DNA from: Deltaproteobacteria bacterium
GTDB taxonomy: Bacteria > Myxococcota_A > UBA796 > JAFGLY01
Assembly: GCA_016927815.1 (NCBI GenBank)
Contig: JAFGLY010000054.1
Span: 1 to 44,956, forward strand
Direction of reading: 5' to 3'
DNA length: 44,956 bases
Both the position numbers and the translations under genes were made by a program. Below the pieces are notes generated by a model that worked only from the letters and a program-made list of their open reading frames with translations, ran no database searches and had not been told where the DNA came from. Every line of letters starts with the position of its first letter. Within the stretch, counting starts at the first letter, position 1. This document shows positions 28,364-37,049 of the stretch, in pieces.

Positions 28364-29503
28364 TCAGTCCTCGATGGGCTGGCCCCAGCCGGAGACCATC
28401 AGCGAGAGTTCGTACTGCGTGGATCCGCTGAACGGGATGTCGTCCGCCAGAGGGGTGATCTCCGGATCGTACGGGGCGTCGATGACGATCCGGTAGGCGG
28501 CCGAGGAGGACGGCGAGTAGTAGCCGGTGGCGTAGAGGACCAGCTGGTAGGTGCCGGTGTCGGGCGGGTCGAGGTCGATGACCGGGCAGAGGTACTTGTA
28601 CGGTGGGTAGGTGCAGTCGGCGTTGCCGTGGGCGAAGACGTCCGAGCAGCCGTCGGGCCGGTTCAGGAACGCGCCCATGTCGCAGCCGGTGCTCTTGTCC
28701 TCGGTGTCCACGAAGACGTGGAGCGGATCGGTCGCACCGTCCGGCACGGTGAAGCTCCAGACATCGAGGATGAAGTCCGTGGTGTCGAGCTGCCCGGTGG
28801 CGGACCACTTGCCCGGGTGACTCTTGGTGGCGTCGGAGCGGACCCAGCCCGGGCAGTAGGTGTAGTAGTTGTAGTAGTAATCGTACACGTCGGTCGTGTA
28901 GCCGATGTCCCAGAGCAGCGCCGGGTAGTCGATGTCGGCGGAGCCGTAGGGATGGCCGTCGTACGCGAGGAGCGACCAGTAGGGCCCGGGGTAGTAGCCA
29001 CCGCCGTAGGACGTGTAGTCCACGGCGTACCCGAGGACGAGCAGGTGGGTGTAGAAGTCGTAGCCCGCGTAGGTGTAGGCGTCCCAGTAGGCCAGCACCG
29101 GGGCCTTGAACCACGCGGCCTGGTCCGTGAGGAACGAGAAGGACGGGTTCAGGGTGCCGCAGTCGGGCGTGCTGTTGTCCTTGACCAGGGTGGACAGGAT
29201 GTCGTACCCGAAGTCGCACTGGTCGCCTTTCCGGCTGACGCAGGGGCCCGTGTACGGGGTGCCCAGGAGGGCGATGACCGCGTCGCACTGGGCCTTGCCG
29301 TCCACGATGGTCTGGTAGTGGATCTGGCCCTCCCAGACGGGCGCGTCCACGTCCGCGTCGGTGTCGGCGTCGGCATCGGCGTCCGAATCGGCGTCCGCGT
29401 CGGCGTCGGCATCCGCCTCGAAGCCCGTTTCCTCGAGTTCGAGGGGAGGGCAGCCGAGGACCAGGGGGAGGCCGAGGAGAAGGAGGGAGGGACGAAGCGT
29501 CAT
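28364..29503 (-). CDS. Tyr-rich lipoprotein with Asp-Ala repeat stalk
   Basis: 379 aa. MTLRPSLLLLGLPLVLGC is a lipoprotein signal with Cys18 as the lipid site. Residues of about 30-53 are an Asp-Ala/Asp-Ser/Asp-Thr run, a flexible acidic stalk common in myxobacterial surface lipoproteins. The body is rich in Tyr and Gly (YTSYGGGYYPGPYW, YDYYYNYYTYCPGW) and contains several Cys. The C-terminal 150 residues look like an all-beta domain resembling pre-peptidase C-terminal folds (FILDVWSFTVPDGATDPLHV, TGTYQLVLYATGYY), which is a weak resemblance. Function unknown. ATG 29503 is fixed by the signal peptide; a clear promoter lies upstream. Confidence 0.82.
   Translation of the reverse strand: MTLRPSLLLLGLPLVLGCPPLELEETGFEADADADADADSDADADADTDADVDAPVWEGQIHYQTIVDGKAQCDAVIALLGTPYTGPCVSRKGDQCDFGYDILSTLVKDNSTPDCGTLNPSFSFLTDQAAWFKAPVLAYWDAYTYAGYDFYTHLLVLGYAVDYTSYGGGYYPGPYWSLLAYDGHPYGSADIDYPALLWDIGYTTDVYDYYYNYYTYCPGWVRSDATKSHPGKWSATGQLDTTDFILDVWSFTVPDGATDPLHVFVDTEDKSTGCDMGAFLNRPDGCSDVFAHGNADCTYPPYKYLCPVIDLDPPDTGTYQLVLYATGYYSPSSSAAYRIVIDAPYDPEITPLADDIPFSGSTQYELSLMVSGWGQPIED
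29341..29424 (-). repeat. GTC/GCATC-type repeat encoding the Asp-Ala stalk
   Basis: Degenerate six-base units (GCGTCG, GCATCG on the plus strand) encode alternating Asp and Ala, Ser or Thr. The repetitive DNA is prone to slippage, so stalk length is likely to vary. Confidence 0.8.
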
Positions 29504-29558
29504 GGAGTGCCTCAGGGACGGATGCCTGCAGACGGCCGTAGAATCGCCGCCGCACAGG

Positions 29559-29587
29559 ACTGTAGCCGCCAATGGGGACGAGGGTCA
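29559..29587 (-). promoter_or_regulatory. promoter of the Asp-Ala lipoprotein gene
   Basis: On the minus strand TTGACC (29587-29582), 17-base spacer, TACAGT (29564-29559), 55 bases before ATG 29503. Both boxes are close to the sigma-70 consensus. Confidence 0.65.
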
Positions 29588-29645
29588 ACAGCGAGGGGAG
29601 GTGCGGGCCATGGGCACCTGTACCGCTCGCCCGCCCGTGAGGATC

Positions 29646-29675
29646 TTGCCCCCGGTGCCGAGCGGGGAATAGAGC
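29646..29675 (+). promoter_or_regulatory. promoter of the zinc-ribbon gene and probably the iron-sulfur operon
   Basis: TTGCCC (29646-29651), 18-base spacer, TAGAGC (29670-29675), 57 bases before ATG 29733. The boxes are identical to those before tRNA-Trp. Confidence 0.5.
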
Positions 29676-29732
29676 CCTCCAGGCCCCTTGCCCGCTCCTC
29701 CGGTCCCACCCTCCACCCCGCCAGGAGCGACC

Positions 29733-31118
29733 ATGAATCGGGTTCCCGGGTTCGACGACCGCGTCCTGGCCTGCGAGGCCTGTGCCGCTCCCATCGAGGC
29801 CCCTCTTGAGGGCGGAGAGGTGGCCTGCGGCGCCTGCGGCCGGGTGAACGTCGTGGCTGCCCGGCCCCAGGCGACCCGGCTCTCCTTCGGGACCTCGACG
29901 CTCTCCGAGGAGGAGCGCCTGAACCGCTTGAGAGCGCAGGATCACAAGCCCCTCCTGCCGCCCGAGAGCCTCAAGAGCCTCGTCGAGGGCGGGGGGATCC
30001 CCGACTGGAAGATGCAGGAGGCCACGCTGGTCTGGCTCGCCTCCCGCAAGGAGCTGGTCGCCACGGGCAGCCTCGAGAGCGCCGAACGGTTGTCCTTCCT
30101 GACGCTCCTCTTCTCGAACCGGTTGAAGGGGGACGAGAACCTCCTCAAGCGACGGGCGATGTACGAATCCGCCCTGGAGGCGTTCAACCTGCCCCGGCAC
30201 CAGCAGACGATGCTGTGCGACCTTGCCTCCCAGGCCGCGCGGCACGGCGACGTCCGATCCGCCGAGAAGTGGCTGAATCTCTGCGACCCCCGCTCCGACG
30301 ACCTCCACGCGGACTCCTACTACCGGTATGCCCGCGCCATCGTGGACACGGTTCGGGGGGACGCCCTGGACGTGCTCGAGGTCCTGGGGGAGACCTACGA
30401 CCGGGTGCCGATCATGGACGCCCTGGACGGCCTCTGCACGGTGCTTCGGGCCCATGCGTGGGAACAGCGTGGCGACGTCGCAAAGGCCAAGGAGCAGCTC
30501 GAGGCGCACATGCACGCCTGCGGCGCGAGGGGACAGGCATTGGTGAACGACATCGCCGAGAGCTTCACGCGATCGGGCCTGACCGTCTGCACCCGGAGCC
30601 TGCCCTTGGCCAACGAGGCGTACTCGAGGGCGGCCGCGAAGCAGGCCGGAGGTATCGGTGCCGGGGTGGGCCTGTACCTGATGGGGCTGTCCATCCTGAT
30701 GCTGGCCGCCGTCCTGGCCGGCGCGGTCGCGGCACTCCTGGGGGCCGACCTGAGCTTCCTGGACATCGAACCCGACGAGGTCTGGATCACGTTCGTCGTG
30801 ACGGGTCTCATGTCCCTGCTGCCGTTCACCATCGGGCTCCGCATGAGGCGATCGGCCGTGAGGGCCCGGCGGCTCAGGCTGCACGGCCTGTGCGGCACCG
30901 GAAGGCTGATCGGGATCGAGACGACGGGCCTCCGCGTCAACGATGTCCCCCAGTACCGGCTGACCCTCACGGTGCGCCTCGAGGACCGGCCGCCCTACGA
31001 GGCCCGCACCAAGGTCTTGATTCCCGAGTCGGCCGTAGGGCAGTTCCGGCCGGGCAGCGAGTGGCGCGTGCGGGTGGACCCCGAGGACCCGACCTCCGTG
31101 CTCCTGGAGATGGTCTGA
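29733..31118 (+). CDS. zinc-ribbon, helical-repeat membrane protein
   Basis: 461 aa. The N-terminal zinc ribbon is CEAC...CGAC (Cys14, Cys17, then a CxxC about 18 residues on). Residues of about 60-310 are helical with TPR-like spacing. Two transmembrane helices follow (GVGLYLMGLSILMLAAVLAG and ITFVVTGLMSLLPFTIGL). A C-terminal beta domain (GTGRLIGIETTGLRVNDVPQ) resembles DUF3592-type domains. Function unknown. ATG 29733 has AGGAG five bases upstream. The end overlaps or directly abuts the first iron-sulfur subunit gene, so it may be cotranscribed with that system, possibly as a membrane partner; this is inference from position only. Confidence 0.8.
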   Translation: MNRVPGFDDRVLACEACAAPIEAPLEGGEVACGACGRVNVVAARPQATRLSFGTSTLSEEERLNRLRAQDHKPLLPPESLKSLVEGGGIPDWKMQEATLVWLASRKELVATGSLESAERLSFLTLLFSNRLKGDENLLKRRAMYESALEAFNLPRHQQTMLCDLASQAARHGDVRSAEKWLNLCDPRSDDLHADSYYRYARAIVDTVRGDALDVLEVLGETYDRVPIMDALDGLCTVLRAHAWEQRGDVAKAKEQLEAHMHACGARGQALVNDIAESFTRSGLTVCTRSLPLANEAYSRAAAKQAGGIGAGVGLYLMGLSILMLAAVLAGAVAALLGADLSFLDIEPDEVWITFVVTGLMSLLPFTIGLRMRRSAVRARRLRLHGLCGTGRLIGIETTGLRVNDVPQYRLTLTVRLEDRPPYEARTKVLIPESAVGQFRPGSEWRVRVDPEDPTSVLLEMV

Positions 31119-32182
31119 TCCGCTCCCGCGCCGAGGCGATCCGAGCCCACCGCGCCAGGGGGGGGCGGATCGCGGCGGTGCTGCCCGTCCACCACCCCCG
31201 GGCGCTCTGGCGGGCGCACGGGTACCTCCCGGTGGAGGTGTGGGGCCCGCCAGGCACCGATGCCACGCCCGCCGGTGCCCACCTCCAGCCGTTCCTCTGC
31301 TCGATTCCGCGCTGCGGCCTGGCGTTCCACCTGGCCGGGGGCCTGCGGGACGTGGACGTGGTGGTCGTGCCGCACGCCTGCGACGCGCTCCAGGGCCTCG
31401 GGTCGATCCTGACCGACCTGCCACCGCGGCCGTTGCCCGCGCTCACGCCCTACCTGCCCCGCGCCACAGGCGAGGTGGCGGTGGCGTTCCTGGCCGCCGA
31501 GATCGCGACCCTGTCCACCCGCCTCGCCGAGGGATCCCAGCGCGGTCCCACGGCCGACGACCTGCTCGCGGCCGCGCTCGACGAGGAGGCGGCCGACGCC
31601 GCGTTTCGTGCCCTGCTCGACGCGCGTCCACGGATCTCCCTCTCCAACGCCGCCTTCTACGAGGCGGTCCGCAGCCGGGAGTACCTGCCGCCCGCGGAGT
31701 TCCGGGCCGTGGCCGAGGTGGCCCTGGCCGCGACCGGCCCGGTGGACGGGATCCCGGTGCTGCTGTCGGGGATCGTGCCCGAACCGGCCGGCCTCCTGGC
31801 CTGCCTGGATCGGCACGGTGTACGCGTGGTGGCCGACGACACCGCCTGCGTGGGCCGACGTCGGTACGCGCCCGGGACCTCCACCGAACCGTTCCGCCGC
31901 ATGGCCGAAGCGCTCGGATCGGGCCCGCCGGACACCACGCGGGGCAGCCCCCTCTCGGAGCGCGTCGCCTACGTCGTCGCCCTCGCCGCGCAAACGGGTG
32001 CGCGCGCGGCCCTCCTGGCCATCCCCGGATCCTGCGACCCCGAACTCTTCGCGCTCCCGGTCCTCCGCCAGGCCCTGGAGGCGGCCGGGGTGCGGACCTT
32101 GCATCTCGAGACCGACCTCTCGATGCCCTTTACAGCACAAGCCGACACCCGGGTGGAGGCGCTGCTGGAGTCCCTGCCGTGA
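31115..32182 (+). CDS. 2-hydroxyacyl-CoA dehydratase / benzoyl-CoA reductase family subunit (smaller)
   Basis: About 355 aa. It has the HgdB/BcrB-type pattern: an N-terminal helix, IAAVLPVHHPRALWRAHGYL, then cysteines placed like [4Fe-4S] ligands (LCSIPRC at about 62-67, VVVPHACDALQG at about 89, ADDTACVGRR at about 240). Such subunits remove water from 2-hydroxyacyl-CoA or reduce aromatic CoA esters through ketyl-radical chemistry after ATP-driven electron injection. The start is unclear. The family N-terminus needs a start near CTG 31115, which overlaps the previous stop; the first standard codon is GTG 31178. The stop overlaps the next gene (GTGA). Confidence 0.8.
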   Translation: MIRSRAEAIRAHRARGGRIAAVLPVHHPRALWRAHGYLPVEVWGPPGTDATPAGAHLQPFLCSIPRCGLAFHLAGGLRDVDVVVVPHACDALQGLGSILTDLPPRPLPALTPYLPRATGEVAVAFLAAEIATLSTRLAEGSQRGPTADDLLAAALDEEAADAAFRALLDARPRISLSNAAFYEAVRSREYLPPAEFRAVAEVALAATGPVDGIPVLLSGIVPEPAGLLACLDRHGVRVVADDTACVGRRRYAPGTSTEPFRRMAEALGSGPPDTTRGSPLSERVAYVVALAAQTGARAALLAIPGSCDPELFALPVLRQALEAAGVRTLHLETDLSMPFTAQADTRVEALLESLP

Positions 32183-33489
32183 CCCTCTACGCGAGCGTCC
32201 GACATGGCCTCGCCGTCACCGGCGGGCGGGCGGTGCTGGGCGTGGTGCGCTGGAGGGACACCTTCCGCCGGCCCCGGGCGCACCCCCACCTCGCACCGCC
32301 CCTCCGGAGCGGCGTCCGCCTGAAGGAGCTCATCGCCCGCCACTACCTGAAGGGCCGCACCGCGTCGAGCGCGGTGCCCGTGGCCTGGGTCACCTCGGGC
32401 GCCCCGGTCGAGCCCCTCGTGGCGCTCGGCTACCACGTGCACTACCCCGAGAACCACGGGGCGATCTGCGGCATCCGGCGGGTGGCCGAGGATCTCTGCA
32501 CGGCGGCCGAGTCGGCCGGCTGGTCCCGGGACCTGTGCTCCTACGCGCGCACCGACCTGGGGGTGGTCCTCACCGGCCGCACGCCGGTGGGCCGCCTGCC
32601 CCGGCCGGACCTGCTCGTGTGCTGCACCAACATCTGCCAGACCGTGCTGGGATGGTACCAGGTCCTGGCCGAGCGGTTCGGCGTGCCGATGGCGCTCGTG
32701 GACACGCCCTTCCTCTACGGAACGGCCCCGCCGCACGCCCTCACCTACGTGGAGCGGCAGATCGAGGTGCTCGTGGAAGCGGCCGAGCGCGCGGCCGGGC
32801 GCACCCTCGATCCCGGCCGGCTTCATGCCGTGACGCGCCGCTCCAAGGACGCCTGCACGCTCTGGCGGGAGGTGGTGGACCGCGCCCGGCACCGACCCTC
32901 GCCCATCACCGCCTTCGACACCTTCGTCCACATGGCGCCCATCGTGGAGATGCGCGGGGAGGCCTGCACGGTCGACTACTACGCCGCCCTGCTGGAGGAG
33001 CTCGACGGCCGGGTGGCTCGGGGCGAGGGCGCGCTCCTGGAAGAGCAAGTGCGCCTCGCCTGGGACAACCTGCCCATCTGGCCGCGCATGCGCTGGCTCT
33101 CGGACCGACTGGCCGCCCGGGGCGCGGCGCTGGTGGCCTCCCCGTATGCCCGGGCCTGGGGGGAGCTCGCCGATCTCATCGATCCGGAACGACCCGTGGC
33201 CTCGGCGGCTCGGGTCTACCTCCACCCCATCCTCAACCTCGGCATCGGGCAACGCCTCGCCGCGCTGCGCGCCCTGGCACGCGACTGCCAGGTGGACGGC
33301 GTCCTCCTCCACTCGGATCGCTCCTGCCGGCCGTGGTCTTCGGGTCAGGCCGACATCCGGGACCGTCTCGTCAGGGAGGACAAGATCCCCGCGCTCCTCC
33401 TGGAGGCCGACCACAGCGATCCACGCGCGTTCTCCGAGGCCCAGGCCAGTGCCCGGATCGACGCCTTCCTCGAGGGGCTGGGCGCATGA
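32179..33489 (+). CDS. 2-hydroxyacyl-CoA dehydratase / benzoyl-CoA reductase family subunit (larger)
   Basis: 436 aa. VPVAWVTSGAPVEPLVALGY, HYPENHGAICG, DLCSYARTDLG (Cys120), LVCCTNIC (Cys148/149/153) and LLHSDRSCRPWSSGQADIRD (Cys near 384) reproduce the order of conserved motifs in this family, including the three-cysteine iron-sulfur site. Together with the preceding gene it should form the heterodimer on which the substrate CoA ester reacts. GTG 32179 overlaps the previous stop, and the end overlaps the activator gene as ATGA, so the three proteins are probably made in fixed proportion. The substrate is unknown; no CoA-transferase, ligase or ferredoxin is adjacent. Confidence 0.85.
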   Translation: MTLYASVRHGLAVTGGRAVLGVVRWRDTFRRPRAHPHLAPPLRSGVRLKELIARHYLKGRTASSAVPVAWVTSGAPVEPLVALGYHVHYPENHGAICGIRRVAEDLCTAAESAGWSRDLCSYARTDLGVVLTGRTPVGRLPRPDLLVCCTNICQTVLGWYQVLAERFGVPMALVDTPFLYGTAPPHALTYVERQIEVLVEAAERAAGRTLDPGRLHAVTRRSKDACTLWREVVDRARHRPSPITAFDTFVHMAPIVEMRGEACTVDYYAALLEELDGRVARGEGALLEEQVRLAWDNLPIWPRMRWLSDRLAARGAALVASPYARAWGELADLIDPERPVASAARVYLHPILNLGIGQRLAALRALARDCQVDGVLLHSDRSCRPWSSGQADIRDRLVREDKIPALLLEADHSDPRAFSEAQASARIDAFLEGLGA

Positions 33490-34301
33490 CCGTCGCCGCC
33501 ATCGGGGTCGATGCGGGGTCCACCACGCTCAAGGTGGCCGCGCTCGACGCCGCGGGCACCCTCCTCTGGTCCAGGCTGGAGCCGGCCTCCCCCCGGACCG
33601 CGGAGCAGGCTACGGCCCTGCTCGCCGCCTGCGCGTCCGAGGCCGGGCCCGGGAAAGGCGCGCCCATCGTGGCCACCGGGTATGGCCGGGACCTCGTCTT
33701 GGGGGCCGTCCGCCGGGTCACGGAGATCACCTGCCACGCCCGAGGCGTGTTCGCCCAGGTCGGGGGCGCCTGCACCGTGCTCGACCTGGGGGGCCAGGAC
33801 ACCAAGGTCCTCGCGCTCGGCGCATCGGGCCGGGTGCTGGACTTCGCGATGAACGACCGCTGCGCCGCGGGCACGGGCCGCTTCCTGGAGGTCACGGCGG
33901 CGCGCCTCGGCCTCTCGCTCGAGGCCTTCGACGCGGCCGCGACCGCCGCGCACCACGAAGCGGTGATCTCGAGCACCTGCACGGTGTTCGCGGAGTCCGA
34001 GATGGTGTCGTTGCTCGCCCGGGGCACGCCGGTGGAGGCGATCGCGGCCGGCCTGCACCGGGCCATGGCCCGCCGGGTGGCCGCGCTGGCCCGCCAGGTG
34101 GGGATCCGGCCGCCGATCCTGGCCTCCGGCGGCGTGGCGCTGTCGGGATCGGTGCGGCGTGCCCTTTCCCGGGAGCTGGACCAGGATGTCGGACTGCCCC
34201 GGCATGCCCAACTCCTGGGCGCGGTGGGCGCCGCGCTCGTAGGGCTCGATCCCTCCTCTCCGGGGCCGATCCGCGTGGCCGGCCGCCCTCGGCCGGTGTA
34301 G
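33486..34301 (+). CDS. BadF/BadG/HgdC-type activator ATPase
   Basis: 271 aa, normal for HgdC. The ASKHA ATPase phosphate motifs are [12 protein letters not shown] at the N-terminus and [13 protein letters not shown] in the middle. Cys126 ([11 protein letters not shown]) and Cys165 ([10 protein letters not shown]) are the two conserved cysteines that let a homodimer hold one bridging [4Fe-4S] cluster; they fall almost exactly at the positions known in the Acidaminococcus HgdC. ATP hydrolysis drives one strongly reducing electron into the dehydratase/reductase subunits. Such proteins are very oxygen-sensitive. Last gene of the ATGA/GTGA-linked trio. Confidence 0.92.
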   Translation: MTVAAIGVDAGSTTLKVAALDAAGTLLWSRLEPASPRTAEQATALLAACASEAGPGKGAPIVATGYGRDLVLGAVRRVTEITCHARGVFAQVGGACTVLDLGGQDTKVLALGASGRVLDFAMNDRCAAGTGRFLEVTAARLGLSLEAFDAAATAAHHEAVISSTCTVFAESEMVSLLARGTPVEAIAAGLHRAMARRVAALARQVGIRPPILASGGVALSGSVRRALSRELDQDVGLPRHAQLLGAVGAALVGLDPSSPGPIRVAGRPRPV

Positions 34302-34326
34302 GCTCTGGCGTCGTTGCGGAGGTGCC

Positions 34327-35451
34327 ATGCGGTTTGTCGCCCTCGTCCTCCTGGCCGCCTGTGCGCAGGACACCGGGGAGGCACGGCCCGACGCCGACAA
34401 CGACGGCGTCACGGACGCCGAGGACTGCGACCCCGCGGATCCGGATGTCTACAGCGGCGCCGTGGAAACCTGCGACGGTGTGGACAACGACTGTGACGGG
34501 AGGGTGGACGAGGACTTCGACCTCGACGGCGACGGGGCCCTCGCCGACGTGGCCGCCTGTACCGACCTCGACGGGCCGTTCGACTGCGACGACGAGGACC
34601 CCTTCGTGTACCCCGACGCCGCGGAGGCCTGCGACGGGGTCGACAACGACTGCGACGGCGCGATCGACGAGGCGTGGGACGCGGACGGCGACGGATCGGC
34701 CGGCTGCTGGGACGACTGCGACGACGGCGATCCGGACATCGCCCCGCACCTGCCCGAGGTGTGCGACGGGGTTGACAACGACTGCGACGGGATCGTGGAC
34801 GAGGACTTCGACCTCGACGACGACGGCTGGACCACCTGCCGGGGCGACTGTGACGACGGCGATGCAGGGGTCCACCCCGGGGCCGAGGAGCTGTGCGACG
34901 GCGTGGACAACGACTGCGACCCCACCTCGTCGGAGGACGGCGACCTCGACGCCGACGGGTACACCTGGTGCGAAGGCGACTGCGACGACAACGACGCCAG
35001 CGTGAACCCGGCCGCGACCGAGGTGTGCGACGGGGTCGACAACGACTGCAGCGGGTACGCCGACGAGCCCCGGGAGTGCTGGTCCTGCTGGGAGGGGGCG
35101 GGGGATCGGCTCTACTGCACCGACAGCGTGACGTGGGAGGCGGCCAGGGCGGCCTGCCGGATGTGGGAGGGCGACCTCGTCACCCTGGCCGACGACGGGG
35201 AGAACGCCCTCGTGTCGCAGACCGCACGGGACATCTGGAGCAACTCCTGGTGGATCGGCCTGAACGACCGCGACGAGGAGGGGACGTGGGTATGGGCCGA
35301 CGGCAGCCCCGTCACCTTCACCGGCTGGATCCACGGGGAGCCCAACGACTACGCCGGCGAGGACTGCGCAGGCACCAACTACGGGTACGTCGCCGGCTGG
35401 AACGACTTCAGCTGCGCCACCGAGCTGCCGTTCGTGTGCGCCTTCCGGTAG
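34327..35451 (+). CDS. MopE-repeat lipoprotein with C-type lectin-like domain
   Basis: 374 aa. [12 protein letters not shown] is a short lipoprotein signal (Cys12). Five Asp-rich repeats with [10 protein letters not shown] follow (about residues 20-255), of the kind found in MopE and many myxobacterial surface proteins; they probably bind calcium and use disulfides. The C-terminal 120 residues are a C-type lectin-like domain: [29 protein letters not shown] and GWNDFSC. EPN plus WND is the calcium/mannose-type binding arrangement in animal C-type lectins. It is likely a surface sugar-binding adhesin. ATG 34327 has GGAGGT upstream; TAGGCT at 34299-34304 could be its -10 box. Confidence 0.9.
   Translation: MRFVALVLLAACAQDTGEARPDADNDGVTDAEDCDPADPDVYSGAVETCDGVDNDCDGRVDEDFDLDGDGALADVAACTDLDGPFDCDDEDPFVYPDAAEACDGVDNDCDGAIDEAWDADGDGSAGCWDDCDDGDPDIAPHLPEVCDGVDNDCDGIVDEDFDLDDDGWTTCRGDCDDGDAGVHPGAEELCDGVDNDCDPTSSEDGDLDADGYTWCEGDCDDNDASVNPAATEVCDGVDNDCSGYADEPRECWSCWEGAGDRLYCTDSVTWEAARAACRMWEGDLVTLADDGENALVSQTARDIWSNSWWIGLNDRDEEGTWVWADGSPVTFTGWIHGEPNDYAGEDCAGTNYGYVAGWNDFSCATELPFVCAFR
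34447..35062 (+). repeat. five MopE-type coding repeats
   Basis: The segment TGCGAC-GG-GT-GACAACGACTG recurs five times at irregular spacing of about 110-150 bases, encoding CDGVDND. Between the core units are DDGDPD/DLDxDG calcium-loop-like stretches. The fifth ends CSGY and the fourth CDPT, so the last units are diverging. Confidence 0.85.
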
Positions 35452-35478
35452 GCCCGCCCCCCCGGCGGACGCAGGGAA

Positions 35479-37041
35479 TCAGCGGACGCCCACGTAGGCG
35501 CGCACGGTGTCCGGCCACGTCGTGAGGTTGGAGCGCGTGTACTCGAGGTACGCCATGACGGTGTGGAGGTCGAACTCGCGCCGGGGATCGCTCTCGACGT
35601 CGGCCGCGAGGAGTGCCCACGGCTCGCCCATGGCCGCGACGAGGTCGAGGGACTCCACGAGATCCGCCACCTCCAGCAGGGCCCGCTCGTACCGGGCTGC
35701 ACAGGCGGTGTTCTCGAGGCAGTAGGTGAACACCAGGCCGTAGCCGTACCAGGGGTCGAAGGTGGAGATGAAGGTCTGGTCGGTGCCCCACGGCAGGATC
35801 TGGAAGCGGCCGGTCGCAGGATCGTGGTAGACCCGGTAGTTGTTCTGGGTGGTGTAGCCGTCCCAGTGGAGAACGAGCGTCTCGATCGCCTGGTTGAGGA
35901 TGAACTCGTCGAGGTCGACCAGGGTGCCGAGCCGTGCGATCCCGGCGTCGTCGGCCGGCTGGTCGAGGGCGTCGGCCACCTGGGTGATCGCGGAGCGGTC
36001 GTGGGGATTGTCGCCCTCGTCGTACTCGAAGGACCCCTCGTACCCCTGCTCGAAGTCCACCCCGTACTCGCCCTCGTAGAGGTCGCCCGAGGGGTCCGCG
36101 TACCACCGCTCCAGGAACACGTCGTCCACGCTCTCCACCAGGAGGTAGAGGCCGAAGTCCACGCCATTTACGGCAAGGCGTGTCCACCCCACCCGCGGCG
36201 TGGGGATCCCCGCGGCCCGGTAGACCTCGTAGGCGAGGTACTCGTGCAGGTAGGTGGGGTCCTGCACCATGTTGTTGAAGGTGAGGGACTCCTGGCCGCG
36301 CAGGCGGTGGTCGAAGTCGTCGAGGTCCACCTTGAAGGCGGCCTTCTGGTCGAGCGTGCGCAGCGAGCCCCAGTGGCCCTTGATCCGGACGTGCACGTCG
36401 CCGAACCAGGCCGCGCCGAAGCCCAGGCTCGCCGGGACCTCGGTGGAGGGGTCCTGCGAGAGCGAAGACCAGGACTCCGCCGGGATGAGGAGGTCGAAGG
36501 CGGTGATCTCTTCGGTCTGGAAGAGCGTGTCCGATGGATCGAGGCTGGCGGGCGGCCGGGTGCCGTTGGTCCAGCCGGGGGTGGGTCGGATGGTGGGCTG
36601 CCAGGCACCACCGTCCGGGAAGCGCGCCCAGGCGACATCGCCGGGCACGGGCCCGGTGGCGATGCGATCCACCGGCGCGCCGTCCAGGTAGAGCACGAGC
36701 GTGTCGCCGTCCTTGTCGATCCGGAACGGGAGGTCGCGCCCGTCGGCCCACAGCAGGAGATGCCCGCCGGGCCCGAGGGTACCGGCTCCGCCCTCCCACA
36801 GGTCGTCTTCCGAACCCAGCCTCACCCGGGCGAGATCCACCGGCTCGCGGCTCGCGTTCCACAGCTCTACCCAGTCGGGGAACCCGAAGGCCTCGTCCAT
36901 GACGGTGGACTCGTTGTCCGGCATGACCTCGTTGAGGACGAGGGTGGCCTTGGGACCCAAGACCTCCTCGACCTCGCGCGGATCGGGCGGCAGGGCGCCC
37001 TCGGGAGCGGCGCAGGCGAAGAGGAGCAGGAGGGGGATCAC
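35479..37041 (-). CDS. lipoprotein with lamin-tail domain and CotH kinase domain
   Basis: 520 aa. A lipoprotein signal (VIPLLLLFAC, Cys10) leads to a lamin-tail-like beta domain (VLNEVMPDNESTV, FPDWVELWNASREPVDLARV), then a CotH protein-kinase-like domain: VHVRIKGHWGS, FKVDLDDFDHRLRGQESLTF, HWDGYTTQNNYRVYHDP and FQILPWGTDQTF. The usual PWDLD is PWGTD, so one of the two acidic residues is Gly; this may alter metal binding. GTG 37041 is chosen because AGGAGG lies four bases upstream and it yields the lipobox. It follows the FadL-like gene by 8 bases and is probably cotranscribed. Homologues are cell-surface or spore-coat proteins. Confidence 0.87.
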   Translation of the reverse strand: MIPLLLLFACAAPEGALPPDPREVEEVLGPKATLVLNEVMPDNESTVMDEAFGFPDWVELWNASREPVDLARVRLGSEDDLWEGGAGTLGPGGHLLLWADGRDLPFRIDKDGDTLVLYLDGAPVDRIATGPVPGDVAWARFPDGGAWQPTIRPTPGWTNGTRPPASLDPSDTLFQTEEITAFDLLIPAESWSSLSQDPSTEVPASLGFGAAWFGDVHVRIKGHWGSLRTLDQKAAFKVDLDDFDHRLRGQESLTFNNMVQDPTYLHEYLAYEVYRAAGIPTPRVGWTRLAVNGVDFGLYLLVESVDDVFLERWYADPSGDLYEGEYGVDFEQGYEGSFEYDEGDNPHDRSAITQVADALDQPADDAGIARLGTLVDLDEFILNQAIETLVLHWDGYTTQNNYRVYHDPATGRFQILPWGTDQTFISTFDPWYGYGLVFTYCLENTACAARYERALLEVADLVESLDLVAAMGEPWALLAADVESDPRREFDLHTVMAYLEYTRSNLTTWPDTVRAYVGVR

Positions 37042-37049
37042 GCTGCCTC

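Noticed and set aside
28305-31424. Long minus-strand frame across the Asp-Ala lipoprotein and the zinc-ribbon gene
   Set aside because: The translation is Arg/Pro/Gly-rich with no recognisable domain and lies opposite a well-supported gene.
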